Source of the DNA: Glandiceps talaboti
Lineage: Eukaryota; Hemichordata; Enteropneusta; Spengelidae
Length of the DNA stretch: 64,000 nucleotides
Assembly: GCF_964340395.1 (NCBI RefSeq)
Contig: NC_135566.1
Location: 12,342,001-12,406,000 of the forward strand
Direction: 5' to 3'
Shown here: positions 39,101-53,500 of the stretch, piece by piece
Layout of the letters: every line of letters starts with the position of its first letter
Position numbering within the stretch: position 1 is the stretch's first letter
The notes under the pieces: model-generated
What the model was told of the DNA's origin: nothing
The model's input: the letters and a program-made list of their open reading frames with translations, nothing else
Databases searched by the model: none
Translations under genes and position numbers: made by a program

Positions 39101-42100
39101 TAATATGATAACAAAATGAAAAAGTACAAACTTGACCGCCCAAAATAACGATCGTAAAAATACCAACTTGACCGCCCAAAATAATAATGGCGGTAAAGCC
39201 TCAGAAACCGTGTAAGGCAAATGGGTTTCTAACACGAACAAAGTAAAGAGATCAACCAACCAACCATCAAATAAAATTAAACAAAATAATATGATAACAA
39301 AATGAAAAAGGACAATCTTGACTTGTTACATGTAAAAGTATCAAAAAAATGACGAACACAACTCAGAATGCAGAGAGGTAACAAGTACACGTCCAGCTCC
39401 TGGGATGACCGAGCGTGAAATGACGTAGTTCAGTCAGGCCAGGGTCAAAGTTGGGTTTCGCAAATGCTTCTGGGAGTAGATACAAGAAATTTCCTAGACT
39501 TTTACAAAAAATAATAAATTTTTCAAAAATAATCTTAAAATGCAAAAATTACTGTTTATATAAAAGTGCTGCAGTTCTAAAAAACCCGGAAGTGCGACAA
39601 AAATTACTTCGGCTTGTTATGGGGTCATGCAATTTATTTCTTCTTTTCACCAGAAAGATACGCCAATTAGACATGTAAATGCAGAAACATAAAGCTCAGT
39701 TATGAAATTGAATATACTGTAAATTTCAGTCGAAAATTTTCAACAGTTGTTTACAGTAAACGGCTTATAAAATTACGCGGGAATGTAACACCGTACTTCC
39801 GGGTTTGATTACTATCTGACGCTGAGGGCGCCAGCAAGAATAGAAATCGTCATGAATAACGGTCAAATGGGTGACCTGCGTTCCGACTGTAATGAGATGA
39901 GTTGATACCACAGAATTGACTAGAATTACAATATACATGTACCTGTGTGCTAGTCATTGATGACACCCTGTAAACTGACTATGGTTTGGCACATGTACAG
40001 CACTTCAATGGTATTAACTAATAGACATTTATCAAATTGTTGATTATGGGATGTAGGTGGGATTTGTTCACTTGCCAATCAAACATGCTTACCAAGTAGA
40101 AGGTAGAGAAGTTGAAAATATTGCGAAGAAAAATTACGAAATTATATTTCAGACTCGGCCGCTGGGTCTTTAATATAGTGAAGGAGAAAGAATAAAGAAA
40201 TGGAGTGTTTTCTATGGTTTATAGAAGTATCTACCGGCAGTGATTAAAACTAATAAAATCATCTTTTTTCTGGTAATTGACTTTTTTGTAATGGTAATAT
40301 TACTGACCCAATGTATAGTATGGCAGCCATGAGTATTGAGAATAGGTAGTACTGTAATAATATAAAGAAATAGCGTGACAGCATGCATGTATTCAAAGAA
40401 CAACTCATTAGTGTACCGGATGTAAAATGGCAAGTATGGTGTATTCACCTTGTACATGTGTACGTTGTTATACATCTAGCACATCCACTGTTTTCACCAA
40501 GTATTCCTTGCTAGTACTATTACCAAGTCCAGTATTTTAACCAAATATATGTTGCTAATAGCAATTGCAGTATTTTCACCAAGTATATGTTGCTAATAAC
40601 ATTTCCAGTATTTTAACCAAATATATGTTGCTAATAGCAATTCCAGTATTTTCACCAAGTTACATATGTTCCTAATAGCAATTCCAGTGTTTTTACCAAG
40701 TATATGTTGCTAATAATAGGTCCAGTATTTTAACCAAATATATGTTGCTAATAGCAATTCCAGTATTTTCATCAAGTACATGTATATGTTCATAGTTGCT
40801 AATGGCAGGTCCAATGTTTCCCCCCCTGTATGTATGTTGCTTATTACCTGTTATTGGTAATTAGTATAAAAAACAGTACAGCAGTATTTAGCCACTATGG
40901 CATTTACATTGTACATGTATCTTGTACCATATTTACACTCTAATATCCTGTTCTTGTTGAAACTAAATAAATTAAATCAATAGCCTTCAAACCACATTGA
41001 GAGAATGAATCATACCATTTACATGTAACCATTGGCACTGTCTCAAATTATCGTACCTGATCTGTTACCGTTAGCAACATTCATTTGTTTACTTTGAACA
41101 TCATCACCCCACCCCATATGAGTGCAAAGGTATGGTAACCTTGGTAACTGGGGTGGGGTTGAGGGGGTTATAACAGTGACTGTAGAATGAAAATTGTGTA
41201 TTCATTTTGGATTTTTTAATTGATAAATACATTAACTTCATTAAAAATTAGTATGAAACAACCCAGCCCAAGTCCATGTTTGTAACTTTTGCAACCTACA
41301 GAAGATGTTTATTTCATATCTGTTATAACAACGTTACGTGTACTGAAGTTTTGTATGGGAATGATGCCTCTGGTACATTTTACCTGAACACTGCCTCTTC
41401 TCTTTAAAATCACATATTGACATTAAAAACACTATCGTCATCTTTCTTTATTTTGACTGCAATGAAAATGACTCTCAAATAAAAAAATCTGAATTGTGGT
41501 GATCAGTGAACAATTATTGTGGAAGAAAATCAAATAAGTATTATCTGAAGTAGTCCCTGTCAATTTTGAAAATTCAAATTTAAACACATCAATTTAATAG
41601 ACTTTTGTAGTATACTCACGCAATCCTCTTTCTACAAAATGTTTTATCATATTGTCTACTTCATGGACTATTTGACAAGGTCAGACATACTGTTTTACAA
41701 AAATAAAAGATTGCATTACTCTTACAGGAATATTAAAAACAAGTTTATTTTTATGATAATCATACACAAACTCAGTAGAATGTTTTCTGGTGAACCTGTG
41801 ACCTGTGTAAGGAGTTGCATTTTGATTTCACAAAAGTAGATCTATATACACTATTGACCGATGTATGGTAGTTTTAAAGAGTCGAAGATGGAAAGGTATA
41901 TATAGTACATGCAGGCAGTACAGTTGTATTATATGCCATGGTTGATTTGAACCATTACAAAAATCTGTGAACGCCCCCTTACATCAAACATTAAATCTGT
42001 GACACACCCCTTTTATCAAATATCAATTCAAAGAACCTAAGTACCATATTAATGAGATAAGTATTATTTATGATAGTTTACAATAACTATAAATTGATAA

Positions 42101-42704
42101 CAAAATGCAATAAATAATTTTGAATTATTTGCACTCTGCAAATCACAGTTTATCTCCATTAGGCAGTGCTCAGTTGTTTTGAGAGACTGTTTACTCGGTA
42201 ATTGTCAATGTAAGACTCTGCAAAGTCACTCACCTGAGGTGATTGCCATAGTAACAAGAGGTCAGAGGTTACTTCTTCACAGCTGTGGCCAGCAAACCAT
42301 TGAATGGTACATTGAAAGCAAGCCAGCTCTTTTGTATACATGTAATAGGTTACAATGTAAATCCTCTACATATGTTTGAGTTTTGTTTTGTTAAAACTGT
42401 TTATGCAGCAGTTGTATCTTGAATGATAGAACAAACAATAATTTTATTTTTATAAGTCAGGTACAGTTCTGTAAATGTGAACAGTGCACACAGAGAATTT
42501 ATCATGTGGATGTGTCTCATACTGGGACCCCATTTCAGATGACACATAATCGAAAATAGTGTAAAGTGGACCCCATTTTAGACTGCTCAGCTCTAAAAAG
42601 ACAGTACCCATATTTTTAGACCAAAGGGTGAGAACACGCCCCAAAGGCCAGCATATATATGTATACAGTATAGCCAGTGGGCAGGAATACCCTGTCTGTC
42701 TGTT

Positions 42705-42755
<51 letters not shown>

Positions 42756-42898
42756 GACAATTTGAACTGTCAGATTGGTCTGTCAGTTCTGTCTCTTAGA
42801 TTGGTCTGTCTGTCTCTGTCTATCTGTTTTTGTGTCTGTTTTTGTGTCTGTGTCTGTGTGTCTCAGATTGGTCTGTCAGTTCGGTCTCTTAGTATAGA

Positions 42899-42958
<60 letters not shown>

Positions 42959-45900
42959 GTCTGTTTCTCTCTGTCAATCAGATTCATCTCTTTGATTGTT
43001 CATTAATCTGTTGGATTGATCTGCCATCTGTCAATCAGATACCACATGCAGTTTTGTAAGGCTGCAGGCTGGTGACCTTGTATAACTGAATGCCTCTATG
43101 TAACTTACTGTACATGTGTATAGCACTTAGTGGTGATGAAACTATATTTTATAGTATTGAGTGGAATATTTATCATGCCACACAAACTGAGAAAACTGAT
43201 CCTAGAGTACCAATAATGATTACTACATGGTCTCCTGGTATACAGAACATAATTTTTGTGTAGTGTGTAATGTTAGCTACATTGACACCTTTATATTTGT
43301 CATCAGAAGCTAAACTGGGTTTTTATCAAAGGTGATGTAATTCATTATCACTTGAAGTCAGTTCATTTGCAATTCACAGTGAAGGCTAGATTTAAGCCTA
43401 TTATAGAATTCTAAGGTCAGTTATTACACCAGGGTATGGACGATGTGACAGAGATCACTGAGATTTAGTAGTGAAATCAGTGATTCACATATTTACATAA
43501 CTCTGTACATTCATCCTTGCCAGGTTACCAAGTTAAATTTAAAACACTGTACAACATTACATGTGTAGGTGTGTGACATAGGTCTTGTTTGGAGAAATAT
43601 ACCCAATATTTTGTCTTATGTTGGTATGTAGATTAGATTATGAATGACTAATAGGGATTAAAAAAGATATATTTTATATCTGTAAAAATGAACAATGGAG
43701 CTTGTGCTCCATTAAAAATAAAACAAAAATTTTTGATCGTCCAATGATTAAAATAAAACAAATTTTTGATTCAACAACTGTACAAGGATTTGATTCCAGA
43801 AAGCAATCTGAAGGGTGAGAATATACATACATGTATGGTATGTATTGTTCTTGTTTTCAAGAATCAATAGGACAGTACAATATAGTTACCTTGAAACAGT
43901 AAATTGGAAACGAATGCAACCACAATCGATCTGTCTACTGCAAACCTTTGCATGATCAAGGTCCATAGTAGACGGATTGTGAAATATTTGTTTCCACTGT
44001 ACCATTCCAAAGTAACTATACTTTACTATACAAACACAGATTTATATAGCTAGTGTACTAGGTCTTGAAAACCTGACTGTGTACTTGGAGGCAAATGTTA
44101 TCAGCATTGTACAAAAATGTAACAGGAGTTGGTCTGATAATACTTAATAGCATTATTGATTAAATCTTGCTCATGGTTTTAATTTGCTAGCAGAAGTCCT
44201 GACAGGTATACAAATAAATAAGAATTCCACTTACATGTTCAGTCTGATGATGATTTAATTTTTTGATTTATTTTTTTATTTATGTATCAGTTTGCAAATC
44301 AAAAACTGAGTTTGTGTGACCATAAAATCTTTGTATGTATTCACAGATTTGCGTCACCAAGTTTATTTTATTTGTTATTCAAAATTTGATAGTGATATTC
44401 ATAGTTGTATTCATGTGAATCTAATAATGGCTATGTGGAGGACCAGTAGATTTGAGATAGTTGAATGGTATTCAGAGATAGAATATAACAGATGTCAGTG
44501 GTTCTCATACATCATGCTATGGATGTAGATACTATAGATGGAAACCAAGATAGTGAATAGATATGGTGATGAAAGAATCTGCCAAAAAAAACCAGATAAC
44601 GGTCAATGTCTCAATGCCAGATTGTAAAGATGTGCCCAAAACAGATAATGGTCACTGTCTCGATGTCAAACTGTCTATTAATTATATCAAAACAGAATGG
44701 CAAAACTCAACCTTCAGATTGCTTTCTGGGATCAAATCATGTGTACGGTTGTTGACAAAGAACTTTCCCTTCAAAATGGGAGGATCAAAATTTTTGTTTT
44801 ATTTTAAATGTTTGTGCAACATTGTTTTGGGTATGAGTCCGAGATATGGTCCCAATTAATGCATTTCTGATGGAATTTTTTGAAAAGTGATAAAGTTTAT
44901 CAAAAAAGTCTTTCTGATTCATTCCTTGTTTGTTTGGTTACAAAGTCAAAAGTCAAAATAGTTGGCAGACACCCAAGGAGAAATGTAAACTAACTGCTTG
45001 CATTTGTTGTACCTATTCTGCAGTCAAAGGTCATTGACCCCACCCACCCACACTGAGTGAGGTAACTGTAGTACCACTTGGTGGTCATGACACTTGGCTG
45101 ATAAAAAAAAAAAAAAAAAGCCTTTTTGTGTTAACTTTAATACTGAGTCTGTGTACGTCCGTCCAAAGTCTAGATGAAACTAAATCAGTATATCACTGAA
45201 TAATTAATGATATCTCTGTACTACATGTGATCTTTGTCCTGTGCTGGGTCAGAGGTCATTTCATTATGAATGTATCACCATAGTGATACATGTTTTTGAA
45301 CCCATCAGTGCGATTAGTACAAGTAGGGCTATATGAGTGAATTGACAGTTATACATGTAGGGCTTTTTGTACAATTGATAAATTCAAATTTAATAACTGA
45401 TGGCAAGAATTGTTGATATGTTTTCATTCATGGAGAACTTACGTTAGTGTCAAATCTCTTCCCTAGCTTTGATATCACAGGTGATGGGCCATGGTCCCCT
45501 TCAGACTGATTCTCCACTAGTTAAATAACTGACCACTATATATACTAGACATAAATACTAATTTTAAGCCCCAGTTTTGTGCTAGCATGGAGATAGCTTA
45601 TTTTTTATGTATTTTCTAGATTTTATAAACTATTGTCTATGCTGAAATATTCCTTCAGTGTGCCCTCAAGTGACAGCCAAATTTTGTTGTTGTGAGTCAA
45701 AATGATAAAAACTGGCATTTCTTATGATTCACCACATAGTAAGAGATAGGGGAACACCAAATTTTGGTGCGTCACTAGAAATTGTGTGCATCAGTGGCGC
45801 TTCAAATTGGCTTAATAGAGGGTACACTATTCCATACAAGTCAATGAATTTTTACTGTAAGTACCATAGTCAGTAAAATATTGAAAAATAGAGATAGAAG

Positions 45901-47441
45901 GGTGAGTTTTTTTTATGTCTACCAGCACTTATCCATTTCTCAGGTCACTTAGTTTTTCTATGGATGTATTTACAAGTATTGAATATCTGGTATGATGTAC
46001 CACACAGAGGGATACTTTTTTTCTAAATGTAAAGTGTTTTGTTGGCAGGTGTCCATATCCTGTATGTAGGTTTTGTTAGTTCATATTTAGTTAATCGGCC
46101 ACAGCAACTCCTCATGCTTGTAGTATTATAGGTTGAAGACTGATTTCTGACCAAAGAAATTCACACCAACAATATCAATATACGTGAGAATTTCTAGTAG
46201 AATTACAAGCAAGGGTTGATCTCATTGTAAGCAGTGTTTTTGTTACGGTTTGAGAACCACGGTAACAGAAATGGAGAAAGGATAAAAGTTGCATAATTTC
46301 CCATACAATCTACCATAATTTTGTTTTGGAACTGTGGTAAAATTTCACCTGGGAACACGGGTAGATTTTATGTGCTTTTTAATACTACCCAAAAACACTG
46401 GTAAATAGTGTACATAGAGCATAAGAGTGACTGTTAATGGCCAGGGTTTCAATCCCAGGTTTTCATACTAGTATACTATCCTGTCAAGGGAGTCATAAGG
46501 ATTAAACATGGCTATTCCTTTGTTTAAGACTTCTTGTATAGTTCTGCTAGACAATTGTTTTCACACTGAAATTTTAATCCAATTTCTAAGTAGGTCTTTA
46601 TACCATAGTATCTATTGTATTGGTATTCCCACATTATCTCAAAGCATTGTTTACAGGCTTGGGTTGCTGAGTCATTGTATTTGATTGCATTATAGGTGTG
46701 ATGTCATAGTTCAAAGACCGTGATTACATAATCAAGCAGATGCATATGGCTGTTTGCTAAAGTATTTATAGTGTCGAGCCTTTTAGAAATATTGACCATT
46801 ACTTTCATTTTTAGATCTATACCAATTAAATTAGCTTAGTAGATATGATTGGATATTCATGATAAGCATGGTGGAATCTATCGCTATATGAAGCCATGGT
46901 TTTTGTCAGTGTATACAGAGAAGTGGCAACTATGGTGTACCTTGGAAGTGGGGGGGGGGGGGAGATAATTATAGTATGTAGTACCCCCTCATGAGGTGCC
47001 TTCAAAACTATAAATGGTAAAGTGGGAATTGGGTGTGTTGTGGGGGGGGGGGGATAGATGATTGGGCATATGTAATACACCCTGATGAGGTGTCCTCAAT
47101 ACAATACTATATGTAGTAAAGTGGGATGGGGGGGGGGGGGGGGGGGTAGATGATTAGGTGCATGTAGGTGAGTAGACCCTGATGAGATGTCCTTAGTACC
47201 AAATGCAAAGTGGGAATAATGTAGTAGTAGGGGATAGATGATCATGTGTGTGTAGCAGACCGTGATGAGGTGCCTTTAATACTGTATATGATGGAGTGGG
47301 GAAGGTGTGTGTGAGTGGGGGTGGGGGTGGGAGAATAGATGATCATGTAACTTATAAGTATGTAAATAATGTAGTACACCCTGATTGATGCTAGTGAAGT
47401 GGGAGTGGTTTGTGTGTGTGTGTGTGTGTGTGCGCGCGCGC

Positions 47442-47506
<65 letters not shown>

Positions 47507-50500
47507 TGCGTGCGTGCGTGCGTGGATGATGGGGAGGGGATGATGACCATGCATATGTAGTAGACCCTGATACAGGTGCCTTCAATACCATATCAGGGGG
47601 GAACTTTGTATGCTATATCAAAAGCACTGAACGTCCTAATCAGCAAGTACAGTCTGTTGTCATTGCTGAAAAGATGAGGTGCTACATCTTGATTATTCTA
47701 TCACCAACTTTGACATTGCACTTTAGCATTAGGGATGCCATGGTAACGGAGATTGCACAAGTATACTATAATGCCAGAGAAATGTTGGTAAAACAATTGT
47801 CAGTTATTTGATGGCGTGATATTACATGTACATCCCATTTCAAGTTACCGTTCACTGGCTCTGTTTGATACAACCAAGCAGAAACCATTAAGAAACTGCA
47901 CATACTATGTAGCAAGATTGAATAAATACATTTTTTTGCGACATTTTGTCTAAATGAAAAGAACTAACATGGCACCATGCAGACATCAAGTACAGACATC
48001 AAGTACAGACATCGAAACATTGGCACCTACCTGTACAGTGTTTTTGCTAAGGTTGGAGGAACCCCGCTAACAGAAAGGGGGAATATTGTAAAACATGCAT
48101 AGTTTCTAAATGTAGTAAACTATAATTTTGGTGGAACCGTGGTAAAATGAAAGGGGAACTCAGGTAGATTTGACGTGTTTACTTGCCTTCACAAAAACAC
48201 TGACCTGTGTGTCTACATCTAGTTACAGTAGTTTAAATGTTTTATTTCATTTTGACAAATTATAGCAAGAAATCATGATCTTGCTAGCTTAGTATAGAAC
48301 ATGCAGTTTCATAATGGTTTCTATGTGCTTGTGTCAAACACAGCCCTTGAATGGTAACTTGACATGGGCTATATATGTTACACATGTGATACCTGAGTCT
48401 GAGTTGCCACTGTAGTTGAATGTGATCCATTGTGCCGTCTATTGATAGCCAAATTTTTGTTGTTGTGAGTCAAAATGATAAAAAAACTGGCATTTGTTGT
48501 GAGTCACCACATAGTAAGAGATACGGGAACACCAAATTTTGGTGTGTCATTATAAATTGTGTGTCAGTGGTGCGTCAAATTGGCTTAGAGGGTACACTGA
48601 TATTTGTGAAGTATGGTATGTCAGATGAGTCTTGATACATCATTGTACATGTACATGTGTATGATTTAGTACTCTGTTCAACCAAGAGAAGTATAGGTAA
48701 CACACAACATGAATTGTGATTATACATGTCAAGGTGTTTGATAAGAGCCTTAGGCTTAGTTTGAGAAAGATGAAAGCAGCATATCACTTATGATATCTTT
48801 GTATGGTTTGCTTTACAGTAAAGTACCAAAATTTATACGTCTTTTAGCTCCGAAAGGAGCATTGGAAATCCATGAAAAAGCCTGGAATGCTTATCCCTAT
48901 TGTAGGACGGAAATCTCTGTAAGTAGAAGGATTTTCCTATTTCACTCTTGACTATATTATAATATATCCCTGATTACTTGTATCAGTGCACGTTCATATG
49001 AGTGGTATTTGTACTTCTGTGCTATACCTTTAACATAAGCCCTGTCCACATCTGATCCAGATCCAATCTGTATTAAAACTGATCCAGATCACTTTAATCC
49101 ACATTGAGTCCATTTTCCATCTACACTAAAAAATTGAAGTGTGGGTTTGATATGAGTTACATTAGCATACCTGTCCACACACTACCAGCTTCAATTCGGA
49201 TTACTTATTATCAAACTATTCACTCGAGTACGCACCTGTCCACTTCGAGCTGATTGTGATCTGATTTGAATTACTTTGATCTGGATCAAAACCACCACCC
49301 AGAGTAGGCTTCGATCCGGATCAGTTAGTTAGAATTAGATACGAATTCACCACAAGTACGGACAGGTAAATCGAACTGGATCAGATTTTGTAGTATGGAC
49401 AGGCTTTATTGTTTCATACTTTCATATGTAAATGAGCATGTGAGCATACCCTGTACACAAAACCATGTGATATATTTCATAAAATATGTCGTTTCAGATA
49501 TAGTACATTAAATAGCAGAATGTATTTGCACGCATGAATATTTGTACACTTGTTCATTCTTCTGCATCATTTTCACTCATTGTGCTCTTGAAAGTGTGAC
49601 CTCAGAGAACCCAGCACTTTACTCATGCATTTTGTACATTTTGACTGACATTTTGATATTTAAAATTGGATAGCTACTCCCTCTGGAATGATTCTACTTT
49701 AGAATTCACTGTCATGGTAACAGAATTCACTGCCATGGTAACGGAATTCACTGCCATGGTAACAAGATAGTTTTAAAGGTAAAGGATGCCGTGTGAATTC
49801 ACATTGTTCATTAAAAATGTGGATGTTAAATAAAATGTGTTGATTTGTTTCACTTTTACTTTACTTCTAAGTATGATCAGAACTTTTGGCAGAAGTGATG
49901 TATGAGACTTGCTATGTAACTCCCTTTAAACATATTGTCATCAGTTACTATTATTATTGTAATTCTCGGTACCTGAACTAGAATATTACCGCTGATGCAC
50001 ATCAAAAAAATAACGAACATTCGACTTCTTGGTTGACACCATAACTTTCACTCCATGCGCTTCACATACATTACTTATAGGCGCGCATGAGAATAAGTCA
50101 ACCTTCTTGTTCTATTTTGACCCTCTAGCATGAGGTAAAATGCTATTGCAGGTACCAAGAATTGGAAGGTTTGTTTAACATTGTCAATGTAACAGAATTT
50201 GTGTAGCTCCTCTGCTGCGTCACTTCTGCCCAAGTTTGGATGGATACTAACTCTGTACTGATCAGTAAAAGTGAATGCAACCAATGCATTTTAGTGCATT
50301 CAACACCCAAAGTTTTTATTAAAGATAGTGAACCAGGTATCCCTCCCAAATATATAAAGTAGGTTTGTTCTTCAGATTTTTTAGCTGTGAAAATAAAATG
50401 AAAGAATCACAATGAATATTGTTTGAGGGCGCCCTAACAATATCTTTCTCACTATGTTTTGTTGTTTCATTTTCAGAATCCTGACTACATGAAGGAAGGA

Positions 50501-53500
50501 TTCTACATTGTTATTGAAACATGGCATAAACCAGATAGAGGTGAACAACATAATGTAAGTTCATATTCTATAATTTTAATTTTAACCTTTTAGGAAAAAG
50601 AGCTTGTACTTTGTTTGTAATCTTGTACCTTGAAATACAGTGTTCAGTGTTCAATGTTCCTGTGTGTGAACACTACTGCCAAGGCACATCATAAAAGACA
50701 GTGAACCCCACTGTCAGACTTGTGGTAAATTCACAAAGTTTCATATGTACATTATGATATCGTTGGTAATGAAGTTGTGTAGATATACCTGCTCAGCATC
50801 CTGAATGATAACATTAGCAGGACACTCGTGGCGGACAGAGTTTGGAACTCGGGATGATTTGACCTATCTGAATACTTCCCATCAGAATAACATTGGTAGA
50901 GAAGCCTATAGTGATTAGGGAACTCAAAAACAAAAATACTGGTTGGGAATCTGGTAAAGTGACTAACAGAGGTAGATTTGTGAACTTACGACTCAAATCA
51001 AAAACACTGGTAGGGAAACCTGGTAGAATGACTATGGAGTGTTGATAGATTCTACCAACTTAAATCAAAATAATTTGAGACATTAATATCTGTAATATTC
51101 GAGACACCTTCCTGAAACTGAAAGTTGTCATGCAGTAACAGAAATCAACTATATAAGAAATATAAGAAAAAAGAAGATCATTATTTCAATTTTGTAGATG
51201 ATATTAATTTGATGAATTTGTTGCAGGTACATAATCTTAATGATGACAAGTTAGCAAAGAGAGAAGTTATCAACATTGATATAGCAGCACCTGTAGAAAG
51301 TAGGGTAGGTATATGTTAAAAAACTAACCAAAAAACCTTTCGTCAAGACTCATAGCCTTGCTACTTTGGCTAATTGTCTTAACATATCAGTTTGACGATG
51401 GGTGTGACTCCTTGTGAGATTTCACTAATACAACCATGGTTTATCTGTTTGCTATAGACTTCAAGTTCAAAATAGCCCTCAACGGTTACTTAAGACTATT
51501 CACAAATGGTGAAAGCCCTTTCACCGCAAAAGTAGCGTGTGGGTCTTTCACTGTTTAGGGGGTTTTAGGGGATTTAGTACTTGATTGATTCCAATGTTTA
51601 TAGCAGTTGTCAAACATTGGACGTATTAGTGAGATCGCACTTACACATCCCAATGGTCAAACTGAAGACAATTTAGCAAAAGTAGCAAGGCTGTGATGGA
51701 GTCTACCCCTCATCTTGAGTAATCAAGGGTAGTCAATTTGCCTTGTTTGTTATTCAATCTTAGCATACAAAGGTGTATGTGTTAGCATGTCCCGTAACAT
51801 TCAACCTGTTTGTCTTCCATCAACGACTCAATACCCAATTGGGTGCCGTGTTGTGTTTACTTTAAAGATGGTTGCGGTGCATTCAGTTCACATCTGGTTG
51901 TGTTTGTTATATGGAAATTGTTCATTGTTTCATTCTGCAGGATTACAAAGAAGATCAGGATCCTACAAAATACAAATCAGAAAAAACAGGTCGTGGTCCT
52001 CTCAGTGGAGATTGGAAAGTAAGTGATGGGGGTTAAAGGTTAAAGGTTAAAGGTTAGGAGGGATGCAAGGTTAAGACATTGTAGAGGTCAAGAGGGGTGA
52101 AATTATGAAATGGGAAAAAGGTCAGTTTTAGTATGTTTTGATCAAAAAGAAATAATACTAGTGAATAATAATATTATTGGGAATATGATTAGTTTGTATG
52201 TGCAAGTAGAAATATTATCAAAACGCCTTAAATTGTAGCCAAAGTAGTATAATGGTACAACCCTTAAAACTCAAGTAAAACTTTGTCATGAGTTGCCACA
52301 ATTGTTTATAGCATCTAAAATGTAAAAGTAAACTGTTTCAATTGCTTTGATCATCAGCCCAGTATGTGGTGTCTCTCAGTGTAATCACGCTGTAAACAAT
52401 GTTAGCAGTGCAGAACAAGTAAATAGTCATTGACTAGAGTGTAAACAATGTTAGCAGTGCAAAGCAAGTAAATAGTCATTGACTAGAGTGTAAACAACTT
52501 GTTAGCAGTGCAAAGCAAGTAAATAGTCATTGACTAGATTGTAAACAACTTGTTAGCAGTGTAAAGCAAGATCTAGATCTCATTGCCAGCTAGACTGTAA
52601 GATACGTCGTGACGTTTCGCCCTCACCGGCCTCCTCTCACACAGGGGTTGGTCGATGTTTGAGGGCGCACCGTCACGGCGTACCTTACAGACTAATTGCC
52701 AGCTAAATATAATCCAGATTTTGATGGCTATCGTTCACTGTAATCAGTGTGATGTTCTTTTTAGCAGAAAACATTGTTTACAAATTTTGACTACATTAAA
52801 AATGCCACATACTTATTATTAAAACAATTGGCAGAGTACATTTTTCACTTGATATGAACACTATAAATGACTGTGACAAACACAGAAAGTGTTGTACTTC
52901 GGTGTTAAGGGTTGTAATGGTGTTGAGATGATAAATTCTCGACCTCAAAGTGACACAACTGTCAGGTAGCTTTCTATATATTTATACAGGTATTAGTGGT
53001 GAAAACAAACACTACGACAGTGAAAGTCTACGAAAGCTGATATCCATATTTTATTATTATCATTTCCAGCAAGCTTCACAGAATACTGTATAAAGCCGAT
53101 AGTAAAATTGATTTTCAAACTTGTATCTGAGATGGGTTTTAGAGGAGAAATATGTTTCAGCAGATTTGAATACCTTGTTGTCCTGTGGTCGAGAATTTCA
53201 TAGATTTATTTTATGCCAATGATGTAGATTATATTTTCAGCGACCTCTGACCTGACAAGTGGGCTTCAGTCCTCAGGTGATACTATATGCAGTGAAGTAA
53301 GCTTTGTAACCAGCTTCTAATTTGCATAATGTATAACAAGGCTGCTGTAATGCAACTGCCATCTGCTGGCTGATTTTACAAATTTTTATATTTGTTCTTT
53401 CATTTCCATTTTCTAATTTTCAATTTTCTACTTTCATCTTATATATGTTCTTCGTCTTACCAATTTTTTTTTACCAGCTTTTCTTGAAGCTGTCAATTTA

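Larger units (their letters stand above)
35547..48818 (+). other. PITP intron 3 (13.3 kb)
   Basis: Largest intron. It contains simple repeats, the second copy of a short dispersed element (36276-36456), an antisense membrane-protein-like frame (37872-38705), a 182-bp tandem repeat (38753-39310), a 38-bp minisatellite (40488-40825), two hAT-like MITE families (45656-45829, 46232-46400, 48036-48202, 48428-48599) and a G-rich minisatellite (46910-47600). Unannotated stretches, including 36470-37430, 40830-42690 and 42980-45650, are AT-rich without recognised features. Confidence 0.8.

Noticed and set aside
40488-40825. Regular 38-bp repeats considered as a CRISPR-like array
   Set aside because: Units are contiguous without unique spacers, and this is animal DNA; it is a minisatellite.
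42159-42341. 60-codon frames in PITP intron 3 as small genes
   Set aside because: Length is at the chance level, both strands are open, and no motif is present.
44563-44859. 98-codon plus-strand frame in PITP intron 3
   Set aside because: No recognisable domain, no splice context, and compatible with chance in an intron of this size.
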